Source: Branchiostoma floridae
Lineage: Eukaryota; Chordata; Leptocardii; Amphioxiformes; Branchiostomatidae
Direction of reading: 5' to 3'
Assembly (NCBI RefSeq): GCF_000003815.2
Contig: NC_049997.1
Location: 1,413,376-1,477,375, forward strand
DNA: 64,000 bases
The notes beneath the pieces are model-generated. The model was not told the DNA's origin, did not search any database, and saw only the letters and a program-made list of their open reading frames with translations. The translations under genes were made by a program, and so were the position numbers. Every line of letters starts with the position of its first letter. Position 1 is the first letter of the stretch. Of this stretch, positions 1-11,985 are shown one piece after another.

Positions 1-359
1 ATGTGGATTTCTTACTTGTGCCAGTTGGAAATTGTGCACAGTCGAACATCACTGAACGTTAATTATGCAAATAGATACTTCATTTGTATAGATTAGCAGG
101 AAATGCGATTAAAATTTTCTTTCTTAACATAAAATTGTGTACGTCTCATTTGGGTGGAGAGGATGATTAACTAATATAAATTATGCAAATTCGGACCTTA
201 TTTATTAACTAATGACAAACACAACTTATGCACCATTTGTAAAGATTAAAATCATTTTGCATTTTCAGGTCTGGTCGGTGTTTTGTCTGTGGAATAACAT
301 TGTACCCACGGTCACATTATAACATTGTCTATAAGGAAACAAGATTGGAATTGACGTAC

Positions 360-1387
360 ATGTTGCCAGTTGGTGAGATAAGGAATGTGCACCCTCTCTA
401 GCTCGTCACAGCTCCGTCCCTCCACAAAACACTCGGGCGCAGATTCGGGATGGTCCGGGGCGAGCCGAACCAGCACAGGGACGTCACACACCAGACCTGA
501 ATCGTACGGAAATCAGTTCATGTACTTCCAATAAGGGTCACTTTACTGATTAGATGGATATCATTAATCGACTGCTGTGACAGAGCATCTGTATATATAC
601 GACAGCAGTGCAAGGGTTAAGCGTATAATGAGCTGAAAAATGAACATTAGCCACACGTAGTAAATAAAGAACGTACGTTACCTCCTTGCATTGTCGGTAT
701 GTGTCCTTCAAGACTGATGACAACTTTACGTCTTCTGTGTCTAGAGTGTTTACCTGCAAAATATCAATATCGGTATTAAAACAAATTGTACATGTAAAAC
801 TTGTGGTACGGCCTAAAGGCCATGGTGAGAAGACAAGACACAACAGGAAATACGGACAGGACAGAGCACAACAGGACCTACTTGGGACAGACTCGATCTG
901 CGACGGCCCGGAGGCAGAGGTGAGGGGACAGGACAGGGCACAGCAGGACTTACCTGGGACAGACTCTGGGACGGCCCGGAGGCAGAGGTGAGGAGACAGG
1001 ACAGGGCACGGCAGGACTTACCTGGGACAGACTCTGGGACGGCCCGGAGGCAGAGGTGAGGGGACAGGACAGGGCACGGCAGGACTTACCTGGGACAGAC
1101 TCTGGGACGGCCCGGAGGCAGAGGTGAGGAGACAGGACAGGGCACGGCAGGACTTACCTGGGACAGACTCTGGGACGGCCCGGAGGCAGAGGTGAGGAGA
1201 CAGGACAGGGCACAGCAGGACTTACCTGGGACAGACTCTTGGACGACTCGGAGTCCGGGGTGAGGGGACAGGACAGGGCACAGCAGGACTTACCTGGGAC
1301 AGACTCTGGGACGGCTCGGAGTCCGGGGTGAGCGGACAGGACACGAGACACCTCCTCATGAATAAAAACTCGTCTGGCGTAGTTCAT
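360..1387 (-). CDS. UEV-domain protein (TSG101/UEVLD-like), partial, three exons
   Basis: Three minus-strand exons join in frame: 1294-1387 (94 nt, ends phase 1), 682-753 (72 nt) and 360-496 (137 nt). Acceptors are TTATTTTCAG, ATTTTGCAG and CGATTCAG; donors are CAG/GTAAGT, GAG/GTAACG and CAT/GTACGT. The joined protein matches the order of a UEV domain (catalytically dead E2-like fold that in TSG101 binds ubiquitin and P(S/T)AP motifs): N-terminal helices (FIHEEVSRVL), the first strands RRRKVVISLEGHIP, the block VPVLVRLAPDHPESAPECFV and the signature IPYLTNWQH, which corresponds to the PYL..W.HP motif of TSG101. The last visible exon stops exactly after that histidine, so the rest lies off the left edge. 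The first codon of exon 1294-1387 is ATG directly after the acceptor; an upstream exon may hold the true start (a candidate donor TCG/GTACGT lies near 2220). Sequence identity to TSG101 is low, so orthology is not claimed. The family call is from memory of the domain pattern. Confidence 0.6.
855..1345 (-). repeat. 68-bp minisatellite carrying a repeated 5' splice donor
   Basis: About seven units with an exact 68-bp period. On the minus strand each unit reads exon-like sequence, then CTGTCCCAG/GTAAGTCC. Intact donors begin at 1293, 1225, 1157, 1089, 1021 and 953; a seventh near 881 is degenerate. The unit covers roughly the last 45 nt of the UEV exon and the first 23 nt of its intron. The two units nearest the exon (CGGACTCCGAG variant) resemble the exon end most; the distal units are homogenised to a GGCCGTC variant. 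Confidence 0.9.
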
Positions 1388-1390
1388 CTG

Positions 1391-4300
1391 AAAATAAGTT
1401 ACAGAAATAGTAACGTTATAAGCATACGTTCAATGTCGATCATTGTCGTACGACAATTGGAATTTAATCTAACTCGTAGCCTGACAAACCGTTTGCCTGT
1501 ATCGCCTATGACTAGAAAAACGAAGTTCACGTTCTCTTACATGTGAATTAACACATGGCCGTTAAATGTAGGCCACATAAACAAATGGCGGTGCGTGTTT
1601 CTTTGTGGACAAGTTGGATCAGTTGGTATCGATAAAATTGAATTTCCAACCGCTATAGCACACGTTCATGTAGCAGCTTACTTTTTGGACAGGTAAAGAA
1701 TAATACACGAATGACACCTTATAGTCTTGAATGAAGGTATGATTTAGGGGTTCATGGATAGACATCAATTTGAAGGTGAGGAAATGGACTATTACACTGT
1801 GCATGGGGTTAACTAATACTATAGGATCCTATAGGATCAAGGTGAACTGTAAAAAAGACAACAACAAATGTACGGACCAAAAATTGCTTATGTTTCGAAA
1901 CCTACATCGTTTGCTGTCATTTTGTAATGCTCGAAATATCTACATGGTTGTACTGGACAAAGCCTTTAGTCTGAGGTCTTTATGCTGTACAACAGACACT
2001 TGTTTACATCCATGCAACGGGGTCAAACTAGGACAACCCGCCGTCCGGCGTATGGCCTATCTTGACTGCAAGCACATCCTCTGCGACTTGTAAAATACAA
2101 TGTGTAAAAGATAGATCTGTAAATTGTAGGTCTGTATGTGAATATTTGTTTAATGTTCGAAAACTGGAAGATTACTATCTCAGATAGAGTTAAGATTATC
2201 GCAATAAAGGAATAGACGTACCGAGGTGAATGATGTCCCGACTTGTGGCATGTTTGTAGCAGGTGACGCGATCCGGGCAGTGTTAATGATACCAAGTAAC
2301 GTTACCTGCCGTGTTACTCCTATATACACCGTACTGAGTGTGGAAACTTCCGCTACCGTGCGACACGGCCGACTGGACCTGTCTGAGTCATGCTATTGTT
2401 GGGCAGAAGACATATTCAGGACACATGGAAACGCACCAACCCTTAAATGGAATAGATGAACGTAAGCTATATACCGGAAATCGTCTATAAGGGGCTTCCT
2501 TTTGATATCTAGAAAGTTGACAAACATAGCTTTGTTAGACGCACATGTTTGTGGTATAAACTAATAGTATTGTGTTTATTCATTGTAGTTGAACATCCAT
2601 AAAGGTGCGGGTCAGATATTCTGCATGAAGACCAAGGACTTTCAATAGGTTGAACGCTGTTTGGACCGGTCTTGCTTTATAACCTACATTAGCGATCTTT
2701 CTTTGCATATGGCCATTCATACGTGAAGTACAATAAAATCCATGATTTGTCACATTACGAAACGTACTGGCTAATGTTCACGTGTCAAGTTGTTTCAACG
2801 GATCCTCTGGTGAGGGGGACATGTTTAATACACATGGCCCGTACGTACCCGTCTCCTAATGACTGAAATAACTCGAGAGACACCTTTCCAGATCATAGGA
2901 CAACCAATGATGGTCTGCTCGTGCATGGTATATTGTATAGTTCAACCCCCTTTGAAATGACGTGAGTCAGATTTAGCCACCTGTTCGTGCAGTCTACTGG
3001 GGACTGACGTGTAAATCATACCGTACAACCGACTACAGGGAATAGGACACAGTCGAGACCGGGACACTGCAGACAGTGTCTTCCCCCGAAGATGGTATTA
3101 AGGACGTCCGTTTCATTTCCGCTCAGAGGGAGGGACTGTTTCCGGTGGGCAAGTCAGGTTTGCTCACCTGTTGAACGGAAGTGACGTCACAATGAAGACT
3201 GGCACCACGGTTCGATTCTTCAAGCTATGAAAGTACCTCGAAATCTCCTTTGTTTCAGGCAGTTTTGGCCGCCCAGACTTTAAGCCAAGGAGGTAAAAAA
3301 AGGTTAGCCTCCTTGCTTCAGAACATGTGTGTACTCCAAGGTCCTACTGGGTAACAAGCACTTATTGTATGGAAAAGACCCCCAGGCAAATCAGATAGAC
3401 AGGGTTCTTTCCGTAAGTAATGGGAATCTACTCCCCTTCTGTTTCTATCAGAAAATAAGTGTGGCAATAAAAACTATTGCCATGGCGACGTTTTTATTGC
3501 TTATAAGTATTAATGATTGTTGTTGTAGGTGTGTTTTATTTGTGTTCTATCCTTTCGCCTAGCCGTATGTATGAAGATTCTTTTACGCGATGGATGTTTG
3601 TAGGGCATTGCTGTTAACAAGAAAGGTGACCTCTTGTGACGAGTGACCTATCATAACTGCTTCTCATTGACTATACAAATGAGGTCCTCATTTGCATAAA
3701 AGATATCTGTTCATTTTCTCTACCTAAATAACAATGTATTCAAAGTATGAAAGTGTTAGCAAAGAAAGCTATAAAAATTACAAGAGCAAAGTAGAAGAGA
3801 GTTGATAGTCACTTTTACCAAGTTTCTACAGTCAAACTTGGTCTAACTTTACAGAGGCAGTTAGCGTTGTTTGCGTGAATGTAGGATACTCCACCACATT
3901 CCTTTGTAGCAATATAGACCATTGTTTTGAGTATCGCCCATTCACAATTAGGTTCAGGTCCTGACCTGAACCAGATCCTCTGGACCTAGACCGTACCGGT
4001 AACCCACCCCTAGTCATGCTCAAGCGTGTCGGATGCCCTTGACAAGTCGCAGAAAATAACGCCAGTTTGCTGTGTTTTGTCGATCGACTCAATTCAATCT
4101 TCCACTACCGAGTGTAGAGCGGCCTCACATGAGTGCGACTTTCTAAAGCCAGATTGTGAATGAGGTAGAAGTTTGTTTTTGTTGAGGTAGTCATATAATT
4201 GATTATGTACTGCTCTTTCTAGTACCTTACATGTGGCAGTGACAAATTCAACTATGACTTTTGTGTTAAGAATACAAACAGGGATATTATGTGTGTGTGT

Positions 4301-6542
4301 ATGTATGTATGTATGTATGTACTATGTATGCGTAACGGGAGGTGCCCCAACACGGTACGCTTTTTCTTGCGCTCAAACTCATGGCGCTCCATCGCTAGTT
4401 GCCTGAGAGTGGTCAAATTTTGATGACTGAATTTTTTACACATAGATTTGAACAACATACTTGAATAAGAAATACATTCATGTGGTTCATGAACCTTTCG
4501 CGCTGCGTGTTACAAGCGGCAAACACTGTGAGACAATTTCGTGTATGTAACCTTCCAATTATGTGCTACGCTGGACAGTGTGCCTAACTCGGTACGCTTT
4601 TTTTTACATTTTGCTCTCTTCAGAAGTAAGTGGTAGATTTAAGTAAACAGAAAAAAAATTAATAGTATGATATTTTAGCTTTCTTTTGACAGTAAAATCG
4701 TGACTGTATGTACTTCTTGTCTCACATGAGGAAGGCTGTACCTAGAACAATCCAGCTGATGTGTTTACGGGCAATGGGCTGAATGCACTGATTGTGAATG
4801 CCCGACTAAAAAAACCATTACGATAAAACGACACCGCCAACATCAACAAAACTCTGTCTGATTATATGAAAATATCATCTACATCTCTCTACCAAGTCTT
4901 ATTTTCATAGACAGCACGAATCATATGTTACAGTCAAATAAATCTTTGGAGCGTTCTCTAGTCTGCCACCTTCACGGCCACACTCCCTTGGGAGTACAAT
5001 GGTGGCAATGTTTATGTCGCTTCCTTTTGCTTGCTTTTCTACTCAACAAACATTTGAAGACCCATATTCATATTGTTTTATGGAGCTCTATTTATGTGTA
5101 TCATGGCGTTGTGTGACTGCTTGAAAGAGTTCGTATAGTTAGCGACACGAGCCGTCAATACGCAGAGGCCGGTGACCGCAGTGATTCAGCACTGTCAACA
5201 TTACTGTTAGAATTCTGTTTTTTTTTAAAAACATGAAGTAAATATGTTAAAGTATACTTTGAATGCAAATTAAAGCTGTTTGCATGAACTTGGTTTATTT
5301 ACCTTTGTAATCAGCATAGTCAGTGGTAACAAACACGGTGTACTTATTGATAATAAGATCAGCAAAACATCCGTGCCGTCTTAGGACGGGAACCGTCTTA
5401 GGGCGGCCCCCGTTACACTTTGTATTTTTCGATAGAACCTCTAGTCAACCAAAAGCATTGTCTATATATAGTAATGTTTACTAGAACAGCGGAACTGAAC
5501 TCAGGTGGTATGACCAGAATACTTACTCAGAGAAAACTTCACGAATGACCAGAGGCTCTAGCCCGATTTGGCCAATAACCATGAGATCACCTTTGATCTC
5601 CAAGGCTGAAGGTTCCTTTGCAGTAGATACGAGATTTAATGTAATTGAAGCTCGAGTAAGCATTGACAGGTTACGCTTTGGGTCCCTGCTGCTCTAGCAG
5701 AATATCTATCACAAAATCTTATAACAAAAGTTGATCTTTCTGCATCAAACTACCCCGTACCCCCTTCAAACACAGTACAACACCATATATACTCTGTTCA
5801 GCCGTCTGCTTCATGCACAGCATGGAATTTGATATGTACAATTATTGAATTACTTCCCGTCAGTTAAGCACACAAGGATTGTGAAGGGGCCGCTCAGTGA
5901 CATTCACAACGTGGACCTTTATTACAACATGGCCGCTCAGTGGAGCAAGGTGGTAACATTCAAAGTACAACCCAGGTCACTTGACCTAATTAACATACTG
6001 AGGTTACAGTGAAGTAAACCAAGGTGGCGTGGCCGACTCTTTCGAAATTCCCTTCCTACCTGTAGCACTTCTAACTAATCTACCGTCTGAAACTATCTTA
6101 TTGGTTAGGAATGTTAACAAAGTAAGTGTGCACATAATACAACATGATTACAAAACTAACTGGGCACACGATACAACAGTGCTGACAATACAAAATGAAC
6201 TGTACCAACAATGGAGGTCTATTCAAGTTTAGTTATTGTCGAACTGGAATGATAGTGTCACTACTGCAGTCTGTGGATCATGAGTATCTATGTTTCTTGT
6301 AAAGTTCGGGATGAAGATACAGTGTCAATAATGCAGTCTGTGTCGATTGAAACAATGTTCTGGGATGGGTTCTGAAACAAAGTTCTCAGATGGGTTCTGT
6401 GTTGTCCTTGATGCAAAATTCTGCTGGTGAGCTTAGTGCTGACCCTAAAACACAGTCTCATGGTTGTCTCGCGCACATGAGGGGTGGCTCAGGTGGGGCC
6501 AAACCGCTGGGTGATGATACACTGGAAGATCAGATGGTGGTA
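1391..6542. other. Non-coding stretch without a supported gene
   Basis: No open frame here has convincing codon content with flanking splice sites. The stretch holds short AT-rich tracts and the microsatellite at 4290-4330. It may be an upstream intron or promoter region of the UEV gene and the 3' side of the gene(s) to the right. Short open frames at 1770-2093, 2226-2459 and 3329-3562 resemble no family I know. Confidence 0.5.
4290..4330. repeat. (GT)n-(GTAT)n microsatellite
   Basis: A run of GT dinucleotides changes into about six GTAT tetranucleotides. Confidence 0.9.
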
Positions 6543-8944
6543 GTGAAGGCTCGTTCTCTCCCTTCAGCTGCGATGTGTCACCTTCTGCTGATGGAAGTGA
6601 AGGTTGGTTCTCTCCCTTTAGCTGCTGTGTGTCACCTGCTGACGGAAGTGAAGGCTGGTTCTCTCCCTTCAGCTGCGATGTGTCACCTTCTGCTGATGGA
6701 AGTGAAGGCTGGTTCTCTCCCTTCAGCTGCTGTGTTTCACCTGCTGATGGAAGCGAAGGCTGGTTCTCTCCCTTCAGCTGCAGTGTGTCACCTTCTGCTG
6801 ATGGAAGTGAAGGCTGGTTCTCTCCCTTCAGCTGCTGTGTGTCACCTTCTGCTGATGGAAGTGAAGGCTGGTTCTCTCCCTTCAGCTGCTGTGTGTCACC
6901 TGCTGACGGAAGTGAAGGCTGGTTCTCTCCCTTCAGCTGCGATGTGTCACCTTCTGCTGATGGAAGTGAAGGCTGGTTCTCTCCCTTCAGCTGTGATTTG
7001 TCACCTTCTGCTGATGGAAATGAAGGCTGGTACTCTCCCTTCAGCTGCTGTGTGTCACCTGCTGATGGAAGTGAAGGCTTGTTCTCTCCCTTCAGCTGCT
7101 GTGTTTCACCTGCTGATGGAAGTGAAGGCTGGTACTCTCCCTTCAGCTGCTGTGTGTCACCTTCTGATGGAAATGAAGGCTGGTTCTCTCCCTTCAGCTG
7201 TTGTGTGTCACCTGCTGATGGAAGTGAAGGCTTGTTCTCTCCCTTCAGCTGCTGTGTGTCACCTTCTGATGGAAATGAAGGCTGGTTCTCTCCCTTCAGC
7301 TGTTGTGTGTCACCTGCTGATGGAAGTGAAGGCTTGTTCTCTCCCTTCAGCTGCTGTGTGTCACCTTCTGATGGAAATGAAGGCTTGTTCTCTCCCTTCA
7401 GCTGCTGTGTGTCACCTTCTGCTGATGGAAGTGAAGGCTGGTTCTCTCCCTTCAGCTGTTGTGTGTCACCTGCTGATGGAAGTGAAGGCTGGTTCTCTCC
7501 CTTCAGCTGTTGTGTGTCACCTGCTGATGGAAGTGAAGGCTTGTTCTCTCCCTTCAGCTGCTGTGGTCACCTGCTGATGGAAGTGAAGGCTGGTTCTCTC
7601 CCTTCAGCTGCAGTGTGTCACCTTCTGCTGATGGAAGTGAAGGCTGGTTCTCTCCCTTCAGCTGCTGTGTGTCACCTTCTGCTGATGGAAGTGAAGGCTT
7701 GTTCTCTCCCTTCAGCTGCTGTGTGTCACCTGCTGATGGAAGTGAAGGCTGATTCTCTCCCTTCAGCTGCTGTATCACCTTCTGCTGATGGAAGTGAAGG
7801 TTGGTTCTCTCCCTTCAGCTGCTGTGTTTAACCTTTTGCTGACGGAAGTGAAGGCTTGTTCTCTCCCTTCAGCTGCTGTGTGTCACCTGCTGATGGAAGT
7901 GAAGGCTGATTCTCTCCCTTCAGCTGCTGTGTGTCACCTTCTGCTGATGGAAGTGAAGGCTGATTCTCTCCCTTCAGCTGCTGTGTGTCACCTTCTGCTG
8001 ATGGAAGTGAAGGCTGGTTCTCTCCCTTCAGCTGCTGTGTGTCACCTGCTGACGGAAGTGAAGGCTGGTTCTCTCCCTTCAGCTGTTGTGTGTCACCTGC
8101 TGATGGAAGTGAAGGCTGGTACTCTCCCTTCAGCTGCTGTGTGTCACCTTCTGCTGATGGAAGTGAAGGCTTGTTCTCTCCCTTCAGCTGTTGTATCACC
8201 TTCTGCTGATGGAAGTGAAGGCTGATTCTCTCCCTTCAGCTGCTGTGTGTCACCTTCTGCTGATGGAAGTGAAGGCTTGTTCTCTCCCTTCAGCTGTTGT
8301 ATCACCTTCTGCTGATGGAAGTGAAGGCTGATTCTCTCCCTTCAGCTGCTGTGTGTCACCTTCTGCTGATGGAAGTGAAGGCTTGTTTTCTCACTTCAGC
8401 TGCGATGTTTCACCTTCTGCTGATGGAAGTGAAGGCTGGTACTCTCCCTTCAGCTGTTGTATCACCTTCTGCTGATGGAAGTGAAGGTTGGTTCTCTCCC
8501 TTCAGCTGTGATTTGTCACCTTCTGCTGATGGAAGTGAAGGCTGGTTCTCTCCCTTCAGCTGCTGTGTGTCACCTGCTGATGGAAGTGAAGGCTGATTCT
8601 CTCCCTTCAGCTGCTGTGTGTCACCTTCTGCTGATGGAAGTGAAGGCTGATTCTCTCCCTTCAGCTGCTGTGTGTCACCTTCTGCTGATGGAAGTGAAGG
8701 CTTGTTTTCTCACTTCAGCTGCGATGTTTCACCTTCTGCTGATGGAAGTGAAGGCTGGTACTCTCCCTTCAGCTGTTGTATCACCTTCTGCTGATGGAAG
8801 TGAAGGTTGGTTCTCTCCCTTCAGCTGTGATTTGTCACCTTCTGCTGATGGAAGTGAAGGCTGGTTCTCTCCCTTCAGCTGTGATTTGTCACCTTCTGCT
8901 GATGGAAGTGAAGGCTGGTTCTCTCCCTTCAGCTGTTGTGTGTC
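6543..8944. repeat. 54/51-bp minisatellite, about 45 units
   Basis: The unit alternates between 54 bp (with TTCTGCTGATGG) and 51 bp (CTGCTGATGG). Each unit has TTCTCTCCCTTCAGCTG on the plus strand, a strong 3' splice-acceptor consensus followed by a CAGCTG E-box core. Most units are a multiple of three, so three of six frames stay open over long distances. Units with TGTATCACC (2 nt shorter, near 7770, 8190, 8297, 8460 and 8780) or TGTGGTCACC (1 nt shorter, near 7563) shift all frames. Higher-order structure is visible: a 102-bp dimer at about 7160-7400, and a 319-bp block at about 8326-8520 repeated at about 8645-8840. The array ends at CATCTAC/GTAAGT (8951), a perfect plus-strand donor. Confidence 0.95.
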
Positions 8945-8971
8945 ATCTACGTAAGTTTCTTCCGTTGGGAG

Positions 8972-9177
8972 CTAGATGGCGGATCTGCTTTGCGGTGATC
9001 TGGCCATTAAAATGTCGTAGGCACTGTTGAGCATACTGTAGATAGGTGCACCTCCTTGATCGCCTTGATCTCCATACACCTGGAGTGGCTGGCCTGGTGT
9101 GCCTGTGGTATGCTCATGCATGAGAAGGCCTCGAATGAAGATCCAGCCCTTAGTCTTCTTTTCTCCTCTCAAGGAAC
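8972..9177 (-). CDS. Putative terminal coding exon of an unrecognised minus-strand gene
   Basis: An open frame of 68 codons on the minus strand starts after GTGAGCAG (weak pyrimidine tract) and ends at TAG (8972-8974). Its composition looks coding (KGWIFIRGLLMHEHTTGTPG near the start, then a GDQGDQGG run and APIYSMLNSAYDILMARSPQ) but I do not recognise the family. It would need one nucleotide from the previous exon. It could be the 3' end of the gene whose first exons are at 13343-14677, because strand and order fit, but no continuous exon chain was found; an open block at 10630-10711 (ending SEEKAITSVCCAETY) is one possible internal exon whose phases do not join cleanly. Just past the stop, the same frame continues into the 54-bp array. 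Confidence 0.35.
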
Positions 9178-9565
9178 CTGCTCACTCCATCAATCAACAG
9201 GCACCTGTGTACAACTCAAACACACAATGTGTTCATGTCAAACACTGGGCGTATTTTTTTGGCACAGAGCGGGAGTCAGAAATGCACTGAACTACTTACA
9301 GCAGATTAAGTAAAAAAACTAGAGTTCGGCGACCTCATACCTCCATGAAATATTCAGTGTTTTTGTCGATTTTATGTTTGTTGATTATGACTTGTATGTA
9401 ATGGTATTCGTGTTATTTCTACTAGTTGTGTGGAAACTGGATAGTTATCACATGGGAACCATGGTAACATGCAACAGGTGTGGGGAATCTTTATGATGTT
9501 TACATTATCACGTTATGATAGTACTGGCAACTTGCAAATAAATGCACTACGATGTCAACTGTATT

Positions 9566-10345
9566 TCGCAGATATAGGGGTGATTTCTTATATTATTACA
9601 ACGATTATATCGACAGATACGAGGCCCCAAATCTAATAACTTCCAGCTATCATCACACCCCACCAACACATCAAGTATGAAACCAATCCACCCAGCCGTT
9701 CTTGAGTCGAGGCTATCGTTTCCCCCAAACAGTTGTTAAAAAAAAAAAAAAACATATGTTCATGGCTATCACTGGCGAAACAAATCACCTCACCATCTGC
9801 TTGGAGATAAGGTGATTAACAAAGAGGGAAACCACGATGACTGTTCCAATATATCGCAGATATAGGGATGATTTCTTATATTATTACATCGATTATATCG
9901 ACAGATACGAGGCTCAAAATCTAATCACTTCCAGCTATCATCACACCCCACCAACACATCAAGTATGAAACCAATCCACCCAGCTGTTCTTGAGTCGAGG
10001 CTATCGTTTCCCCCAAACAGTTGTTGTCAACTGATAAAAAAAAAACATATGTTCATGGCTATCACTGGCGAAACAAATCACCTCACCACCTGCTTGGAGA
10101 TAAGGTGATTAACAAAGAGGGAAACCACGATGCCTGTACCAATATATCGCAGATATAGGGGTGATTTCTGATATTATTACATCGATTATAACGACAGATA
10201 CGGCTCCCAAAATCTCATCGATTCAAGCTTTCATCACACCCCACCAACACAACAAGTATGAAACCAATCCATCCAGCCGTTCTTGAGTAATCATCTACAC
10301 AGACAGAGACACATAACAGAAAATATAACCTCCATTCCATGACAT
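9566..10345. repeat. About 290-bp direct repeat, two full copies and one truncated
   Basis: Blocks that begin GCAGATATAGG at about 9569, 9855 and 10150 share over 250 bp, including a poly-A tract and the text AAACCAATCCACCCAGC. The third copy is cut short and runs into CACAGACAGAGACACATA, then the hairpin ACCTCCAT...ATGGAGGT at about 10330-10357. This resembles a retroposon 3' end amplified in tandem. Confidence 0.8.
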
Positions 10346-11129
10346 TTCATGGAGGTAAAAACACATTATTTGAGAAATATAGTATTACTAACTATTATGT
10401 CATTAGTCAATAGGACACATCATCATATCATTTAAAAATGGATCGAGTCAGGAAAAACATATGACAGACCTATGAATAATATCATCAAACAAATTGTATA
10501 TAGCTAACAAATCATGACATAATTGATAGAACTATTGGCTACCAGTCAATATGTTCACAGTGGACAACACAATTACCAAAACATGTTGGGTAAAATGATT
10601 AAAAGACAAATACTATCTACAAACTACACTTGTAAGTCTCTGCACAGCATACTGATGTGATGGCCTTTTCTTCGCTTCCAAGGACAATAATATCCTGGAC
10701 CATATTGACAGCTGACAAAGCTTGAAGACAATATGGGCAGCCACTTTTAACAAAAATCCCAAATCTTTTTAAGATTCCGTGAATTGACAAAACCATTTAT
10801 CAGGTACAAGGGATGGAAAACTACAAAGTTTCATGTTGAAACAAGAATTCCACAATCACATACCTCCATGAAATGATTTTAACCCTAACAACTATCATAT
10901 CATGTTTCTTATTATCTATTCAAATAAGGCCCTTATTGAAATGAATTAGTTGATAATCTCTTGCACCTAAACTGAAGCGATGTTGTCTAAAAAAAAACTC
11001 CTATTTCTATCAATTATGCAAATGAGGTCATACTCAAAAAATTCATTGTTCACATTCACATACCTTCAACATGCCACAAGCTTACTTTGCACATACAATA
11101 CTATGATCTCCTTTTTGCCCTCCGTTTAT

Positions 11130-11985
11130 CTTGTGTCAGGCAGTCCCTGTGAAACTGGTCCCTTGTTAGCAATGTCCCCCATGGAAGGCGAGACCAATGC
11201 CGTCATAGGGAAACAGCCGGTATGCCTGGAGAGAGAGTAAGCTCTGTGCTTCGCTTTCCTTTTGTCTTGTGTAAGGCAGTCCCTGTGAAACTGGTCCCTT
11301 GTTAGCAATGTCCCCCATGGAAGGCGAGACCAATGCCGTCATAGGGAAACAGCCGGTATGCCTGGAGAGAGAGTAAGCTCTGTCGCTTACTTCTGCACCT
11401 ACAATGCTTCGCTCTCCTTTTGTCTTGTGTAAGGCAGTCCCTGTGAAACTGGTCCCTTGTTAGCAATGTCCCTCATGGAAGGCGAGACCAATGCCGTCAT
11501 AGGGAAACAGCCGGTATGCCTGGAGAGAGAGTAAGCTCTGTCGCTTACTTCTGCACCTACAATGCTTCGCTCTCCTTTTGTCTTGTGTAAGGCAGTCCCT
11601 GTGAAACTGGTCCCTTGTTAGCAATGTCCCCCATGGAAGGCGAGACCAATGCCGTCATAGGGAAACAGCCGGTATGCCTGGAGAGAGAGTAAGCTCTGTC
11701 GCTTACTTCTGCACCTACAATGCTTCGCTCTCCTTTTGTCTTGTGTAAGGCAGTCCCTGTGAAACTGGTCCCTTGTTAGCAATGTCCCCCATGGAAGGCG
11801 AGACCAATGCCGTCATAGGGAAACAGCCGGTATGCCTGGAGAGAGAGTAAGCTCTGTCGCTTACTTCTGCACCTACAATGCTTCGCTCTCCTTTTGTCCA
11901 TGTAAGCTTTCTTGCTTACTTCCCATAAACAGTGCTTTGATCTCCATTTATCTTGTGTCAAGCAGTCCCTGTGAAACCCTGTAGT
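11130..11985. repeat. 158-bp tandem repeat, five copies plus a partial sixth
   Basis: CAGTCCCTGTGAAA recurs at 11141, 11277, 11435, 11593 and 11751, with a diverged copy near 11966. The spacing is 136, then 158 three times; the first unit lacks 22 bp. On the minus strand each unit holds the acceptor-like TTACTCTCTCTCCAG, a second acceptor-like GTTTCACAG and the donor-like AGAA/GTAAGC. The segment between GTTTCACAG and GTAAGC has one open frame (DCLTQDKRRAKHCRCR), but reading frames do not stay open through the array. Confidence 0.9.

Noticed and set aside
855..1345. CRISPR-like regular array
   Set aside because: Units are contiguous with no unique spacers, and the context is a eukaryotic exon boundary.
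6390..7831. Plus-strand open frames of 395 and 418 codons across the 54-bp array
   Set aside because: They result from a repeat unit that is a multiple of three and free of stops; the same array is open in three frames, and 1-2-bp unit variants break all of them.
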